64,000 nucleotides of DNA from G963422445 sp963422445 (lineage in GTDB: Bacteria > Pseudomonadota > Alphaproteobacteria > Thalassobaculales > Thalassobaculaceae), in contig OY729512.2 in NCBI GenBank assembly GCA_963422445.2, positions 5,518,001 through 5,582,000 on the forward strand. The letters are read 5' to 3'. The notes under the pieces are model-generated. The model saw only the letters and a list, made by a program, of their open reading frames with translations, searched no databases and was not told the DNA's origin. Position numbers and translations under genes: made by a program. Positions within the stretch are counted from its first letter, which is position 1; the number at the start of each line of letters is the position of its first letter. Below are positions 46,285 through 55,067 of the stretch, in pieces.

Positions 46285-47439
46285 TCACGTGTCGCTCTTT
46301 AGCAGCCGAGATATGAGGGAAGAGGAGAGTGTAGCTGCCGATGTGGTGGCGTGCCGGAATTTCTCCGACGCATCGAACGCTTTGTGAGTCAGAGCGGCGA
46401 AGCGGTGCTGTTCGTCGAGGGGTGGCAGGGGGATTGCTATTTTCTTCAAAGCGGACTTGGAGATTTCCTTGAAGGTGGTTCCTCCAGCCAGTTGAATCAG
46501 ATACCCCCGTCGCAGATGGAGCCAAATGGCGAGATGCTCCGGCAACAGGCGCTTGCCGCATATGAAATTGGCGAAACCCTGATTTGTGGCCATGGGAACG
46601 GCAGCGATGGCAGTGTTGCCGATGGTCGCGCGGCTGGTCAGGAGAACAGTGCCGGTCGGCACAAGGCGAACGCTGCCTGCGCGCAAGCCTGCTTCGGTGA
46701 TCGTTTCCTTTGTGGATTCTATCGAAATGCCGCGAAGCGCCGTTATGTCGGTAGGTGTCGCCCAAGGAATTAAACCGCCGAAATAGGCGGTGTTTTTACG
46801 ATGAGGCGTTCCACCACCGACGACCGTACACAGTTCACCAAGAGATGCAGTTTCCCACCCCATCGGGTTGGTCGCGGGATCGCCGAACATCCTGACGAAC
46901 AGGGCGGGAATAAACTCCTGCAACCGTTTCTGCGCCTGCGCCTGCAGCCGCTCGATCTTCGCCGCCCGGTTCAGGATGCCGACGATCCGCCGCTGCTCGT
47001 CGAGCGGCGGCAACTGCACAGGTAGCGACATCAGTGCTTTCATATCGGTTCGCGGCATCCGCGCGCCCGTTACCGATGACATGACGTACTCGACTGTCTC
47101 TGATCGTCGCAGCAGATATGCGATGAATTCGCGGTCGACCCCTTCCCGCGGGAGGAGGGGAACCAACTCGGTCGAGCATCGGCCGGAAAATCCGGGAGTA
47201 GCGACTTTGTTAAGATATGGCCGGAGCTTCGCATAGAGGACATGACGCTCGTCGAACCGAAACGTCGTACTCCTCTGGCTTCCGATACGTGAACCGTTAT
47301 TGAAGTTGAAAGCGCCGCTCCCGGATTCGACATGCTCGACGCCGACGAAGGGGAGCCCCGAGGCAATCGGGTCGTTAGGGTGAAGTCCCTGGCGATCCAT
47401 TTTGCAAAGCTTGCCAAGCGGAACGATTGGCACGCTCAT
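46285..47439 (-). CDS. hsdS: Type I restriction system specificity subunit HsdS
   Basis: The 384-residue protein has two target-recognition domains: MSVPIVPLGKLC to about residue 160 and GWETASLGELCTVVGG to about 350. Each ends in a conserved helix start (LPPLDEQRRIVGIL and LPPLDEQHRFAALT). The middle conserved helix reads LFVRMFGDPATNPMGW. HsdS sets the DNA recognition sequence for both methylation and cleavage. Its start overlaps the hsdM stop by 4 bp (ATGA). It appears intact. Confidence 0.94.
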   Translation of the reverse strand: MSVPIVPLGKLCKMDRQGLHPNDPIASGLPFVGVEHVESGSGAFNFNNGSRIGSQRSTTFRFDERHVLYAKLRPYLNKVATPGFSGRCSTELVPLLPREGVDREFIAYLLRRSETVEYVMSSVTGARMPRTDMKALMSLPVQLPPLDEQRRIVGILNRAAKIERLQAQAQKRLQEFIPALFVRMFGDPATNPMGWETASLGELCTVVGGGTPHRKNTAYFGGLIPWATPTDITALRGISIESTKETITEAGLRAGSVRLVPTGTVLLTSRATIGNTAIAAVPMATNQGFANFICGKRLLPEHLAIWLHLRRGYLIQLAGGTTFKEISKSALKKIAIPLPPLDEQHRFAALTHKAFDASEKFRHATTSAATLSSSLISRLLKSDT

Positions 47440-49068
47440 TCCGCCACTGCCCCTCGAACCGTGTCGGCAAGTTCGTCGATCTCACCCAGTATCTCCGTCT
47501 CGATACCCCGCAGTTCGTCCAGGATCTCCAGTGGATCGCGATGTTCGACTCTAGCCCGGTTCTGAGGGCGATGTCGGTTGGCGCTGAGGTTCCAGTCGGC
47601 GGCGCGGATAGTATCGGCTTCTGCAAACCACCATTTCTCGGTCCAGTCCGTGTCCGTATCTCGCTCGCGCCATGCCGCCCACCTTGCTTCCCGGTCCCGG
47701 AACGCTTCGATCAGACCGGGAATATCGTTCTGGTCGATGGGCTGGTCGTGGTTGGCGTCGAGCTTGAAGCCGTCGTTGTCGGCGTGCAGGAACATGACGC
47801 GCTCGGTTGCGCCGCCCTTGCGGAACACCAGTACGGACGTCTTGACGCCGGAATAGGGGTTGAACACCCCGCCGGGCAGGGACAGCACCGCCTCGACCGT
47901 GTTGTTCTCGACGAACCTGCGCCGCAATTCCTTGTGCGCGCCAGTGGAGCCGAAGAGCACGCCCTCCGGCACGACGACTCCGCAGCGCCCGCCGCCCTTC
48001 AGATGGTTCAGCATGTATTGCAGGAACAGTAGTTCGGTCTGCCCTGTGCGCCCGATCTTCACGTCCTCGACGATGCGGTCCCGATCCAGCCGGCCGGAAA
48101 AAGGGCGGATTGGCGAAGATGACGTCGAATCCTCGTGCCGGGAATCCGAGTTCCGCCTTGTCGGCCCGGTCGAGGGAGCGGGTCAGCGCATCGCGGCGCA
48201 GGATGCGCACCCGGTCGAGGCCGCGCAGGGTCAGGTTCATGGTGGCGAGGCGGACCATCTGCGGATCCACGTCGGCGCCGTGGAAGGTCGCCTCCTGCAA
48301 CCGCTTCACGGCGTCGCGGTTCAGCATGTCGCCGAGGCCACGCCGGACGATCTTGCCCTCCGCGTCGATCTCCTCGATCCCGGCGGGCGAGGAATTAGCA
48401 AGCCGGATATGGTCCCACGCGCCGACCAGAAAGCCCGCCGTACCCGCCGCCGGGTCGTAGATCGTCTCGCCGATCCGGGGATCGACAAGGCGGACCAGGG
48501 CGCGGATGACGTGGCGCGGCGTGCGGAACTGGCCGAGCTCACCCGCTTGCCGGATCTGGCGCAGCACATGCTCGAACAGGTCGCCCTTGGTGTCCGCGTC
48601 CACCTGGTCGAGATGCAGGTCATTCAACTGGCTGACGACCTGGGTGAGCACGGTCGGCTCGTCGATCACAAGCCGGGCGCCGTCCATGAAATCCGTGACG
48701 CCGTTCGCCGCAAGCTCGGCATGGAACGGAAAGACCTCCTCGCGCACCCAGTTGACCAGCCGTTCGCCGTTCAGCGCGTCCGCCCAGGACGACCAGCGCA
48801 GCAACTCGCGCGGCACTGCCGCGGCGTCAGGCTCGCGGGCGTTGCGCGGGTCGCGCAGCTTCCAGTCGCCATCGAAAGCGCTGGGATACGGGGCGGCGCC
48901 TGGCCGTTGCGCCGCGCGCATCCGTGCCGCGTCCGCTGCCTCGTACATGTAGAAGTAGATCAGGAAGCTGAGCTGTTCCGCGTTCTGGGCCGGGTTCGGA
49001 TAGCCGCCACCGAACAGATAGTCGCGGATGCGGTCGATGCCGCGCCGGAGTTCGGAAGTCATCGGCAT
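47436..49068 (-). pseudogene. hsdM: Type I restriction system methyltransferase HsdM, split by one frameshift
   Basis: The N-terminal HsdM_N helical domain begins MPMTSELRRGIDRIRDYLFG. Motif I is DPAAGTAGFLVGAWD and motif IV is VIFANPPF. There the frame breaks and continues as KIGRTGQTELLFLQYMLNHL in another frame. Removing one base from the five-A run at 48098-48102 restores NPPFSGRLDRDRIVEDVKIG and gives 543 residues, the usual length. The position in a homopolymer makes a sequencing error quite possible. A cell with active HsdR but no HsdM would be protected because HsdR needs HsdM-HsdS to act. Confidence 0.88.
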
Positions 49069-49074
49069 GGCGGG

Positions 49075-51228
49075 CTACTCACTGTGCTTCCGCATGTCCG
49101 GCGTATCGGGCGCGTCCGCTTGTTCGAACACCACAGCGTTGAACCCGGTGATCAGCAGGTCGAGCGCTTCCTTGCCGCCGAACACGCGGCGCGCCCGGTC
49201 GTAGCCGCCGAGGGCGCCGAGCGGATGCTCGTCGAAATCATAGTCCCCGAGGGCGCTCATGTTCATCGCGTCGGCCCTCGCCCGGCTTCCGATCAGGCCG
49301 GCCCAGCGCGACTGCTCAGCGTCGAACTCATCATGCTCTCCGCGCCATGCCTCGACGCGCAAGCTGATCCCCGCGGCGCGGGCTTCGTGCTCCGGCGTGC
49401 GCACGATCCGTCCGTCCTCGTCGAGCGTCAGCCAGTCGCGGCTCGCCGGGTCGATATGGTCGTCCACATCCAGCGCCAGCAGCATACGCGGCTCGCCCGG
49501 CCCGGCCAGCCGGCCGGCGTCACGGATCGAACCACTTTCGATGTCCCCTTCGTCGTCACCGTGGAAGTCGGTCACGCCGACGAAGTCGAAGATCGTGAAC
49601 CCGGTCTTGCCGATGTGGGGAGCCTTGCGCGTGCCGCGCCCGCGCATCTGGCGGTAGAGGATGGCACTCCGGGTGAACCGGGCCATGACCAGGTTCACCG
49701 CTTCGGGGCAGTCGAACCCGGTGTCCAGCATGTTCACGCTGACCAGTATCCTGGGGTAGTCCTCTTCCTTGAAGCGCTTGATGATTGCGCTGGCGTCGGG
49801 CGCAGGCCCCCCGCCGACATCGCTCACCACGAAGTCGGCGTAGCGCACGCTGGGGTGGGGCTTCTTGTCCGCGAAGTGCTCGTCGAACATCTCCGCCAGC
49901 GTCTCGGCGTGGCGCCGGGTCACCGCGAACACGATGGTCTTGCCCCATGCGGGCCAGCGCCGGACACCATCCCGGCCCATGAAGCCCTTCTCGTGCGCGT
50001 CGCGGAATTCCCGCACCAGGGCGCGGTTCCGCTCGGGAATGGTGAACTTGCGCTCCAGGGCTCGCGGATCCACCGTGATGGTGTCCGAAGACTCGAAGAG
50101 TTCCTCGAACTCCGCCTGCGTATTCTTGTCCATCGCGCTCCAGTCGAGCTCGTCGCGACGCACCGGAAAACCGTCCCCGGCGGCGGTCTTCACCGTCATC
50201 GCCCGGTAGATGCGGTAGGGCACGAGGTGGCCCTCCTTGATCGCCCGGTGCAGCGTGTAGCGGTAGGTGGGCTCGGTGAGCCCGAAGAAGCGCAGCGTGT
50301 CGCGCACGAACAGTCCGTCCTCGGGATCGGAGAGCCTGTCGGCGTCCGCAGTGCAGGGCGTAGCCGTGAGGCCGAGCTGGATGCCGTCGAAATGCCGCAG
50401 CACGCCGCTGTACTGGCCATAGATCGAGCGGTGGCACTCGTCGGTGATGATCAGATCGAAATAGCCCGGCGAGAGCGTGCGGTATCCCGCGATCATGGTT
50501 TGCAGCGTGCCGATTGTGATGCGCTTGGCGCGGTCGAAGCGGCGACCCGGCCGCAGCACGTGACAGGGATAGACGCGGAGATGGTCGGTGAACGCGTCTT
50601 CGGCCTGACCGGCCAACGCAATGCGGTCGACCAGGAACAACACGCGGGTGACGATGCCCGCCTCGAACAGGCGCTTGATAAAAGCGGCCGCCGTGCGGGT
50701 CTTGCCGGTACCCGTCGCCATCTCCACCAGCAGCTTGCGCCGTCCACGCGAGACCTCGGCGCACAGCGCCTCGATGCACTCCATCTGGTAGTCGCGGTCG
50801 ACGATCCTCCGGTCGATGGCGACCGTCGACAGGTCGCGGCGGACCCGCCGCGCGGCGATCCTCCGTTCGAGGTCGTCCTGCTCAAAGAAACCCGCGATCT
50901 CGCGCGCGTAGGCGTCGGTCTCCCGATCCAGAAACCGCACTTCCTCGCCGTTCGACAGGAAGACGAACGGCACGCCAAGCTGTTCCGCGTAGTGCCCTCC
51001 CTGGTCCTGCGCCCTGATCGGATCGGTGCTCGCCCGCTTGGCCTCCAGCGCCGCCATCGGCCGGCCCTGCCGGTCACAGAGCACGTAGTCGGCCTGCGTG
51101 CCGTCGGGCAGCGCGTGTTCGAACAGCACGCTCACACCGTCGGTCAGGTTCCAGCCCGCGTCCGTGAGCAGGGCGTCGATCCTGACCCGCGCGAAGGCCT
51201 CGGTTGTACCACTCACGCCGCCGTCCAC
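49075..51228 (-). CDS. hsdR: Type I restriction system endonuclease/translocase HsdR
   Basis: The 717-residue protein has an N-terminal HSDR_N nuclease domain (QADYVLCDRQGRPMAALEAK, the D-ExK type). The SF2 motor has Walker A MATGTGKTRTA, DEAD-type ITDECHRSIYG and motif VI-like YRQMRGRGTRKAP. The C-terminal part contacts HsdM. It uses ATP to pull in DNA and cut at a distance from unmodified sites. Six bases separate it from hsdM, and its start overlaps the vapC end by 16 bp. It appears intact. Confidence 0.93.
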   Translation of the reverse strand: MDGGVSGTTEAFARVRIDALLTDAGWNLTDGVSVLFEHALPDGTQADYVLCDRQGRPMAALEAKRASTDPIRAQDQGGHYAEQLGVPFVFLSNGEEVRFLDRETDAYAREIAGFFEQDDLERRIAARRVRRDLSTVAIDRRIVDRDYQMECIEALCAEVSRGRRKLLVEMATGTGKTRTAAAFIKRLFEAGIVTRVLFLVDRIALAGQAEDAFTDHLRVYPCHVLRPGRRFDRAKRITIGTLQTMIAGYRTLSPGYFDLIITDECHRSIYGQYSGVLRHFDGIQLGLTATPCTADADRLSDPEDGLFVRDTLRFFGLTEPTYRYTLHRAIKEGHLVPYRIYRAMTVKTAAGDGFPVRRDELDWSAMDKNTQAEFEELFESSDTITVDPRALERKFTIPERNRALVREFRDAHEKGFMGRDGVRRWPAWGKTIVFAVTRRHAETLAEMFDEHFADKKPHPSVRYADFVVSDVGGGPAPDASAIIKRFKEEDYPRILVSVNMLDTGFDCPEAVNLVMARFTRSAILYRQMRGRGTRKAPHIGKTGFTIFDFVGVTDFHGDDEGDIESGSIRDAGRLAGPGEPRMLLALDVDDHIDPASRDWLTLDEDGRIVRTPEHEARAAGISLRVEAWRGEHDEFDAEQSRWAGLIGSRARADAMNMSALGDYDFDEHPLGALGGYDRARRVFGGKEALDLLITGFNAVVFEQADAPDTPDMRKHSE

Positions 51229-51638
51229 GGATCGACGACCTTGATCTCGATGTCTTCGAAGTCACGAACGTTGCGCGTGGCCACCGCCATGCCGCGGGAA
51301 CGGGCGATCGCCGCAATCTGGCAGTCGGCTTCGCCGATGGGCCGGCCGCCGCGGCGGCGACCGGACGCGAACTCCGCATAGACGAGAGCGGCAGCGCTGT
51401 CGAACGGCAGGACTCGCCCGGCGAAGTCCTCCCGCAGGATTCCCTCTATGGCGGAGGCAAGCGCGGCCTGGCGACGGCCCGCCGGCATGATCGCGACGCC
51501 GTAACGGAGCTCCGCCTCGCCGATCGCCGAGAAATACAGTTCCGTCGCCGGGCAGTCCCCAACCCATGCCTCGACCCCCGGGTCCGGAAACGTCCGCAAC
51601 AGTTCGGATACGACATTCGTGTCTAGAAGAAAACTCAT
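51213..51638 (-). CDS. vapC: VapC-like PIN-domain toxin
   Basis: The ATG at 51638 gives 141 residues starting MSFLLDTNVVSELLRTFPDP; a GTG at 51650 is an alternative. The PIN acidic residues are in LLDTNVVSEL (Asp), IGEAELRYGV (Glu), ADCQIAAIAR (Asp) and VATRNVRDFE (Asp). VapC toxins cleave tRNA or rRNA. No vapB-like antitoxin is visible in the 250 bp upstream, so the toxin is solitary here. It overlaps hsdR by 16 bp and starts the hsdR-hsdM-hsdS operon. Confidence 0.88.
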   Translation of the reverse strand: MSFLLDTNVVSELLRTFPDPGVEAWVGDCPATELYFSAIGEAELRYGVAIMPAGRRQAALASAIEGILREDFAGRVLPFDSAAALVYAEFASGRRRGGRPIGEADCQIAAIARSRGMAVATRNVRDFEDIEIKVVDPWTAA

Positions 51639-51887
51639 TCTATCCGACACCCTGACCCACTTGCTCCGGAATGCATGGACTTGCGCTCATCTGATATAAC
51701 TCATTGTAAATAATCTATATTCCCGATTTTCATGGCGCAGCTTGCCCCTTGCATTCCCGCCTCCGATGCGCTTCAATGCGCCCCGATTTCGAGCCGGTCG
51801 CTTTCGGATTGCTTACGCGAAAATACCCGCATCTCGCGGCGATCCGATCCGCGCTCCGGCGACGGCCCCTGTCGCAGGAACCGGGAC

Positions 51888-53057
51888 ATGCCCGAACGCC
51901 AGTACCGAACCCTCTCCAAGCGCATCGTGGACCGCCTCACCGTCGACGGCAAGGACGCGGTGTTTTGGGACCGGGAGCTGCCGGGCTTCGGCGTCAGGGT
52001 CTACCCCTCGGGGCGCAAGGTGTATGTCGTCCAGACCCGCTCGAAGGGCAAGTCCAGACGCGTCACCGTGGGCCGCCACGGCGACATCGTGCCCGACCAG
52101 GCCCGCAAGGAGGCCGCCAAGGTCATCGCGCGCATCAAGGCCGGGCTGCCTCCCGTCGAGACGGAGCCCGAGGCCCCGCCGACGATAGCTGACCTCGCCG
52201 GGCGCTACCGGCGCGAGTATGTCGCGATGCACTGCAAGCCCAATACCGTGAAGCACTACGGTCTGATGCTGAGCAAGCACATCGTGCCGCGCTTGGGCGA
52301 ACTGCGGGTAGCGGACGTCGAGCGCAAGAACATCCTCGAGTTCCAGTTCCAGCTGAGCGACATGCCGACGGTGGCGAACCGGTGCGTGGACATCCTGGTC
52401 AAGATGTTCAACCTGGCCGAGCAGTGGGAGATGCGCCCGCCCGGCCGGAACCCGTGCAGGTCCGTGCGCCGCTACAAGGTCGATCCGCACAAGGAGCGGT
52501 TCCTGACGCCCGCGGAGCTCGCACGGCTCGGCCGAACCCTCGACATCGCGCCCGCGAAGCGCCTCGCCTCGCGGCACGCGGCGGCGGCGATCCGGCTGCT
52601 GGTGCTGACCGGATGCCGGCGCAACGAGATCATGGGGCTTGCCTGGGACGACCTGGACTTCGAGGCGGGCGAGATGCGGCTTCGCGACAGCAAGACCGGA
52701 GGGCGAATCGTCCCGATGCCGCCGGCAGCATCGGAGGTCCTGGCGGCGCTGCCGCGCGTCGCCGGCAATCCGTGGGTATTCCCCGGCCGGAAGCAGGGCA
52801 CTCGTCAGGTCAACATCAACGACTCCTGGAATCGCATTCGCAGGCACGCCGGTCTCGACGACGTCCGGCTTCACGACCTTCGCCATACGTTCGCCTCGCG
52901 GGCGCTCGCGATCGGCGAAGGCCTGCCGATGATCGGGAAGCTGCTCGGCCACAACAAGATCGAGACGACGGCGCGCTACGCCCATCTCGCGCGGGAGTCG
53001 GTCAGGGCGTCGACGGCCAAGGTCGCCGAGAGCATCGGCGCGGACATCCTGGGGTAG
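51888..53057 (+). CDS. Tyrosine integrase, pair C first gene (intact)
   Basis: The ATG at 51888 gives 389 residues beginning MPERQYRTLSKRIVDRLTVD. An N-terminal arm-type domain (ELPGFGVRVYPSGRKVYVVQ) is followed by a core-binding domain (IADLAGRYRREYVAMHCKPN). The catalytic domain has LLVLTGCRRNEIMGL (Arg), LRDSKTGGRIV (Lys), LHDLRHTFAS and LLGHNKIETTARYAHL (His, Tyr). All catalytic residues are present. It is 4 bp upstream of the second integrase. Pairs A and B are damaged versions of this arrangement. Confidence 0.94.
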   Translation: MPERQYRTLSKRIVDRLTVDGKDAVFWDRELPGFGVRVYPSGRKVYVVQTRSKGKSRRVTVGRHGDIVPDQARKEAAKVIARIKAGLPPVETEPEAPPTIADLAGRYRREYVAMHCKPNTVKHYGLMLSKHIVPRLGELRVADVERKNILEFQFQLSDMPTVANRCVDILVKMFNLAEQWEMRPPGRNPCRSVRRYKVDPHKERFLTPAELARLGRTLDIAPAKRLASRHAAAAIRLLVLTGCRRNEIMGLAWDDLDFEAGEMRLRDSKTGGRIVPMPPAASEVLAALPRVAGNPWVFPGRKQGTRQVNINDSWNRIRRHAGLDDVRLHDLRHTFASRALAIGEGLPMIGKLLGHNKIETTARYAHLARESVRASTAKVAESIGADILG

Positions 53058-53061
53058 CGCG

Positions 53062-54255
53062 ATGGCAAGGCTCGACAGCGCGACGATCTCGCGGCGGACC
53101 GTGGAGGCGCTTCCGGTCGGGGACCGGGAAGCGGTCTATTGGGACTCCGAGCTTCAGGGCTTCGGCGTGAGGGTCTATCCGTCGGGTTCCAGGGTCTATC
53201 TCGTGCAGACGCGCGCGGACGGGAAGTCGCGGCGGCTGACCGTCGGCCGGCACGGGCTGATCACGGCGGAGCAGGCGCGGCGCAAGGCGGCGCAGGTCAT
53301 CGCCGACATCAAGGCCGGCAACGAGCCGGTCCTCGGCAACGGCGCCTCGAAGTCCGATGCCGGCCCGACGGTCACCGAAGTGGCCGAGCGCTACATGCGG
53401 GAACACGTGATGGTGCGCTGCAAACCCACCACGGTGCGGCAGTGTCGGCACATCCTCGACCGCCATCTCCTGCCTGCGCTCGGGGAGTTGCGTCTCGGCG
53501 AGATCGGGCGCGAGCGGGTGTCGTCGCTGCACTACAGCCTGCACGAGACGCCGACAATGGCGAACCAGGTCGTCAACATGCTCTCGCGGCTCTTCTACAT
53601 GGCCGAGCTATGGGGGGTCGCGCCGGAGGGCGGCAACCCGTGCCGGTTCGTGCGCAAGTACAAGGAGAAGAGCTGCGAGCGCTTCCTGTCGGAAGAGGAG
53701 TTCCGCCGCCTCGGGCGCGTGCTGGACGAGGTCGAGGCGGAGGGCAGGGTCCATCCGAGCGCGGTGGCGGCGTTTCGCCTGCTGATGCTCACCGGCTGCC
53801 GGCGCAACGAGATCCTCACGCTGCGCTGGGAGGACGTGGATATCGAGGCGGGCGAGCTTCATCTGCGCGACGCCAAGACGGGCGCGCGGTCCGTCACCCT
53901 GTCGCCGGCGGCGCAACGCGTGCTCGAGGCCCTGCCGCGTCTCCCCGACAATCCCTGGGTCATCGTCGGCGCGAAGCCGGGCGCGCGGCTGAGCAATCTC
54001 AACAACGCCTGGCTCGTCGTGCGGGCGCGGGCCGACCTCAAGGATGTGCGCATTCACGATCTCAGACACTCGTTCGCGTCCCGCGCCCTGGCGCTGGGCG
54101 AGAGCCTGCCGATGATCGGCAAGCTGCTCGGCCACCGGAAGGTGCAGACGACGGCCCGTTACGCCCACCTCGCCCAGGACTCGGTGAAGGCTTCGGCCGC
54201 GCGCGTCGCCGCGAGCCTCCGGGCGGATCTGGCGGGCGGCGGCAAGACAGCATGA
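53062..54255 (+). CDS. Tyrosine integrase, pair C second gene (intact)
   Basis: The 397-residue protein begins MARLDSATISRRTVEALPVG. Arm-type domain ELQGFGVRVYPSGSRVYLVQ, core-binding VTEVAERYMREHVMVRCKPT and catalytic LLMLTGCRRNEILTL (Arg), LRDAKTGARSV (Lys), IHDLRHSFAS and LLGHRKVQTTARYAHL are all present. It is closely related to its upstream partner, suggesting an old duplication with both copies kept. Its stop overlaps the next gene's start as ATGA, so three genes form one operon. Confidence 0.94.
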   Translation: MARLDSATISRRTVEALPVGDREAVYWDSELQGFGVRVYPSGSRVYLVQTRADGKSRRLTVGRHGLITAEQARRKAAQVIADIKAGNEPVLGNGASKSDAGPTVTEVAERYMREHVMVRCKPTTVRQCRHILDRHLLPALGELRLGEIGRERVSSLHYSLHETPTMANQVVNMLSRLFYMAELWGVAPEGGNPCRFVRKYKEKSCERFLSEEEFRRLGRVLDEVEAEGRVHPSAVAAFRLLMLTGCRRNEILTLRWEDVDIEAGELHLRDAKTGARSVTLSPAAQRVLEALPRLPDNPWVIVGAKPGARLSNLNNAWLVVRARADLKDVRIHDLRHSFASRALALGESLPMIGKLLGHRKVQTTARYAHLAQDSVKASAARVAASLRADLAGGGKTA

Positions 54256-55016
54256 CCGGGACCATGGTCGCCCGCCGCGCATTCACAGCGTGCTGTCTTG
54301 CTGCGCTTGCCGTCCTGGCGCTTCCCGACACTGCCTGGGCCGAGACGTGGCGCGGCCTGACGGTGGCGCCCGAGCATCGCTGCTCCGCCTACGACAGGCA
54401 GCGCGACTACCGCTATCCACCGTCGATCGAGCGCCAGATCGTTCGCCGTCTTGGTGCGGTCTACGGCCCCTACACCGGCACCTGCTTCGCCTCCACGACC
54501 GAAACGGACATCGAACACGTCGTCGCCACGAGCGAAGCTCACGATTCGGGACTGTGCGCCGCTGACCGGGCGACCCGGACGCGCTTCGCCACGGACCTTC
54601 GCAACCTCACCCTGGCCTCGCCGAGCGTGAACCGCTACGCGAAGAGCGCCAGGGACGCTGCGGAGTGGCTTCCGGCCCGCAACCGGTGCTGGTTCGCGGC
54701 CCGCATCGTCGAGGTGCGCCGCGCCTATGGCCTCACCATCGACCGCCGCGAGGCGGACGCGCTGGAGCGGGTTCTCGTCGGATGCGGGAGCACCGCGATG
54801 GAGCCCATGATCTGCCACACGACCACCACGCCCGATCCCGGCGCCGCCACGAATCCGGGCGACGACAGAGATGCCCTCGCACGCTACGACGACAACCGTA
54901 ACGGCCGGATTACCTGCAAGGAGGCGCGCCGTCACGGTATCGCGCCCATTCATCGCGATCACCCTGCGTACCGCTACATGCGCGACGGCGATGGCGACGG
55001 CATCGTGTGTGAGTGA
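54252..55016 (+). CDS. Secreted HNH-like nuclease with C-terminal excalibur domain
   Basis: The 254-residue protein has an N-terminal signal peptide (ACCLAALAVLALPDTAWA, cleavage near residue 30). The middle has DIEHVVATSEAHDSGLC and ATDLRNLTLASPSVNRYAKS, an H-N-H style nuclease pattern. An excalibur-type Ca-binding repeat ends it: DDNRNGRITCKEARRHG and MRDGDGDGIVCE. It probably degrades extracellular or periplasmic DNA. The ATGA overlap with the second integrase ties its expression to integration genes, which is unusual. The nuclease family call is from motifs only. Confidence 0.78.
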   Translation: MTGTMVARRAFTACCLAALAVLALPDTAWAETWRGLTVAPEHRCSAYDRQRDYRYPPSIERQIVRRLGAVYGPYTGTCFASTTETDIEHVVATSEAHDSGLCAADRATRTRFATDLRNLTLASPSVNRYAKSARDAAEWLPARNRCWFAARIVEVRRAYGLTIDRREADALERVLVGCGSTAMEPMICHTTTTPDPGAATNPGDDRDALARYDDNRNGRITCKEARRHGIAPIHRDHPAYRYMRDGDGDGIVCE

Positions 55017-55067
55017 GTGCGTCCGGCAAGCGCCGCGAGGTCGGCACACCGCCGCCCCTGGCATTTC

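Noticed and set aside
47860..51381. Very long plus-strand open frame of over 1100 codons
   Set aside because: It is antisense to hsdM, hsdR and vapC, whose motifs are clear. The product is Arg, Val and Gly-rich with no domain, as expected for the shadow of high-GC genes.
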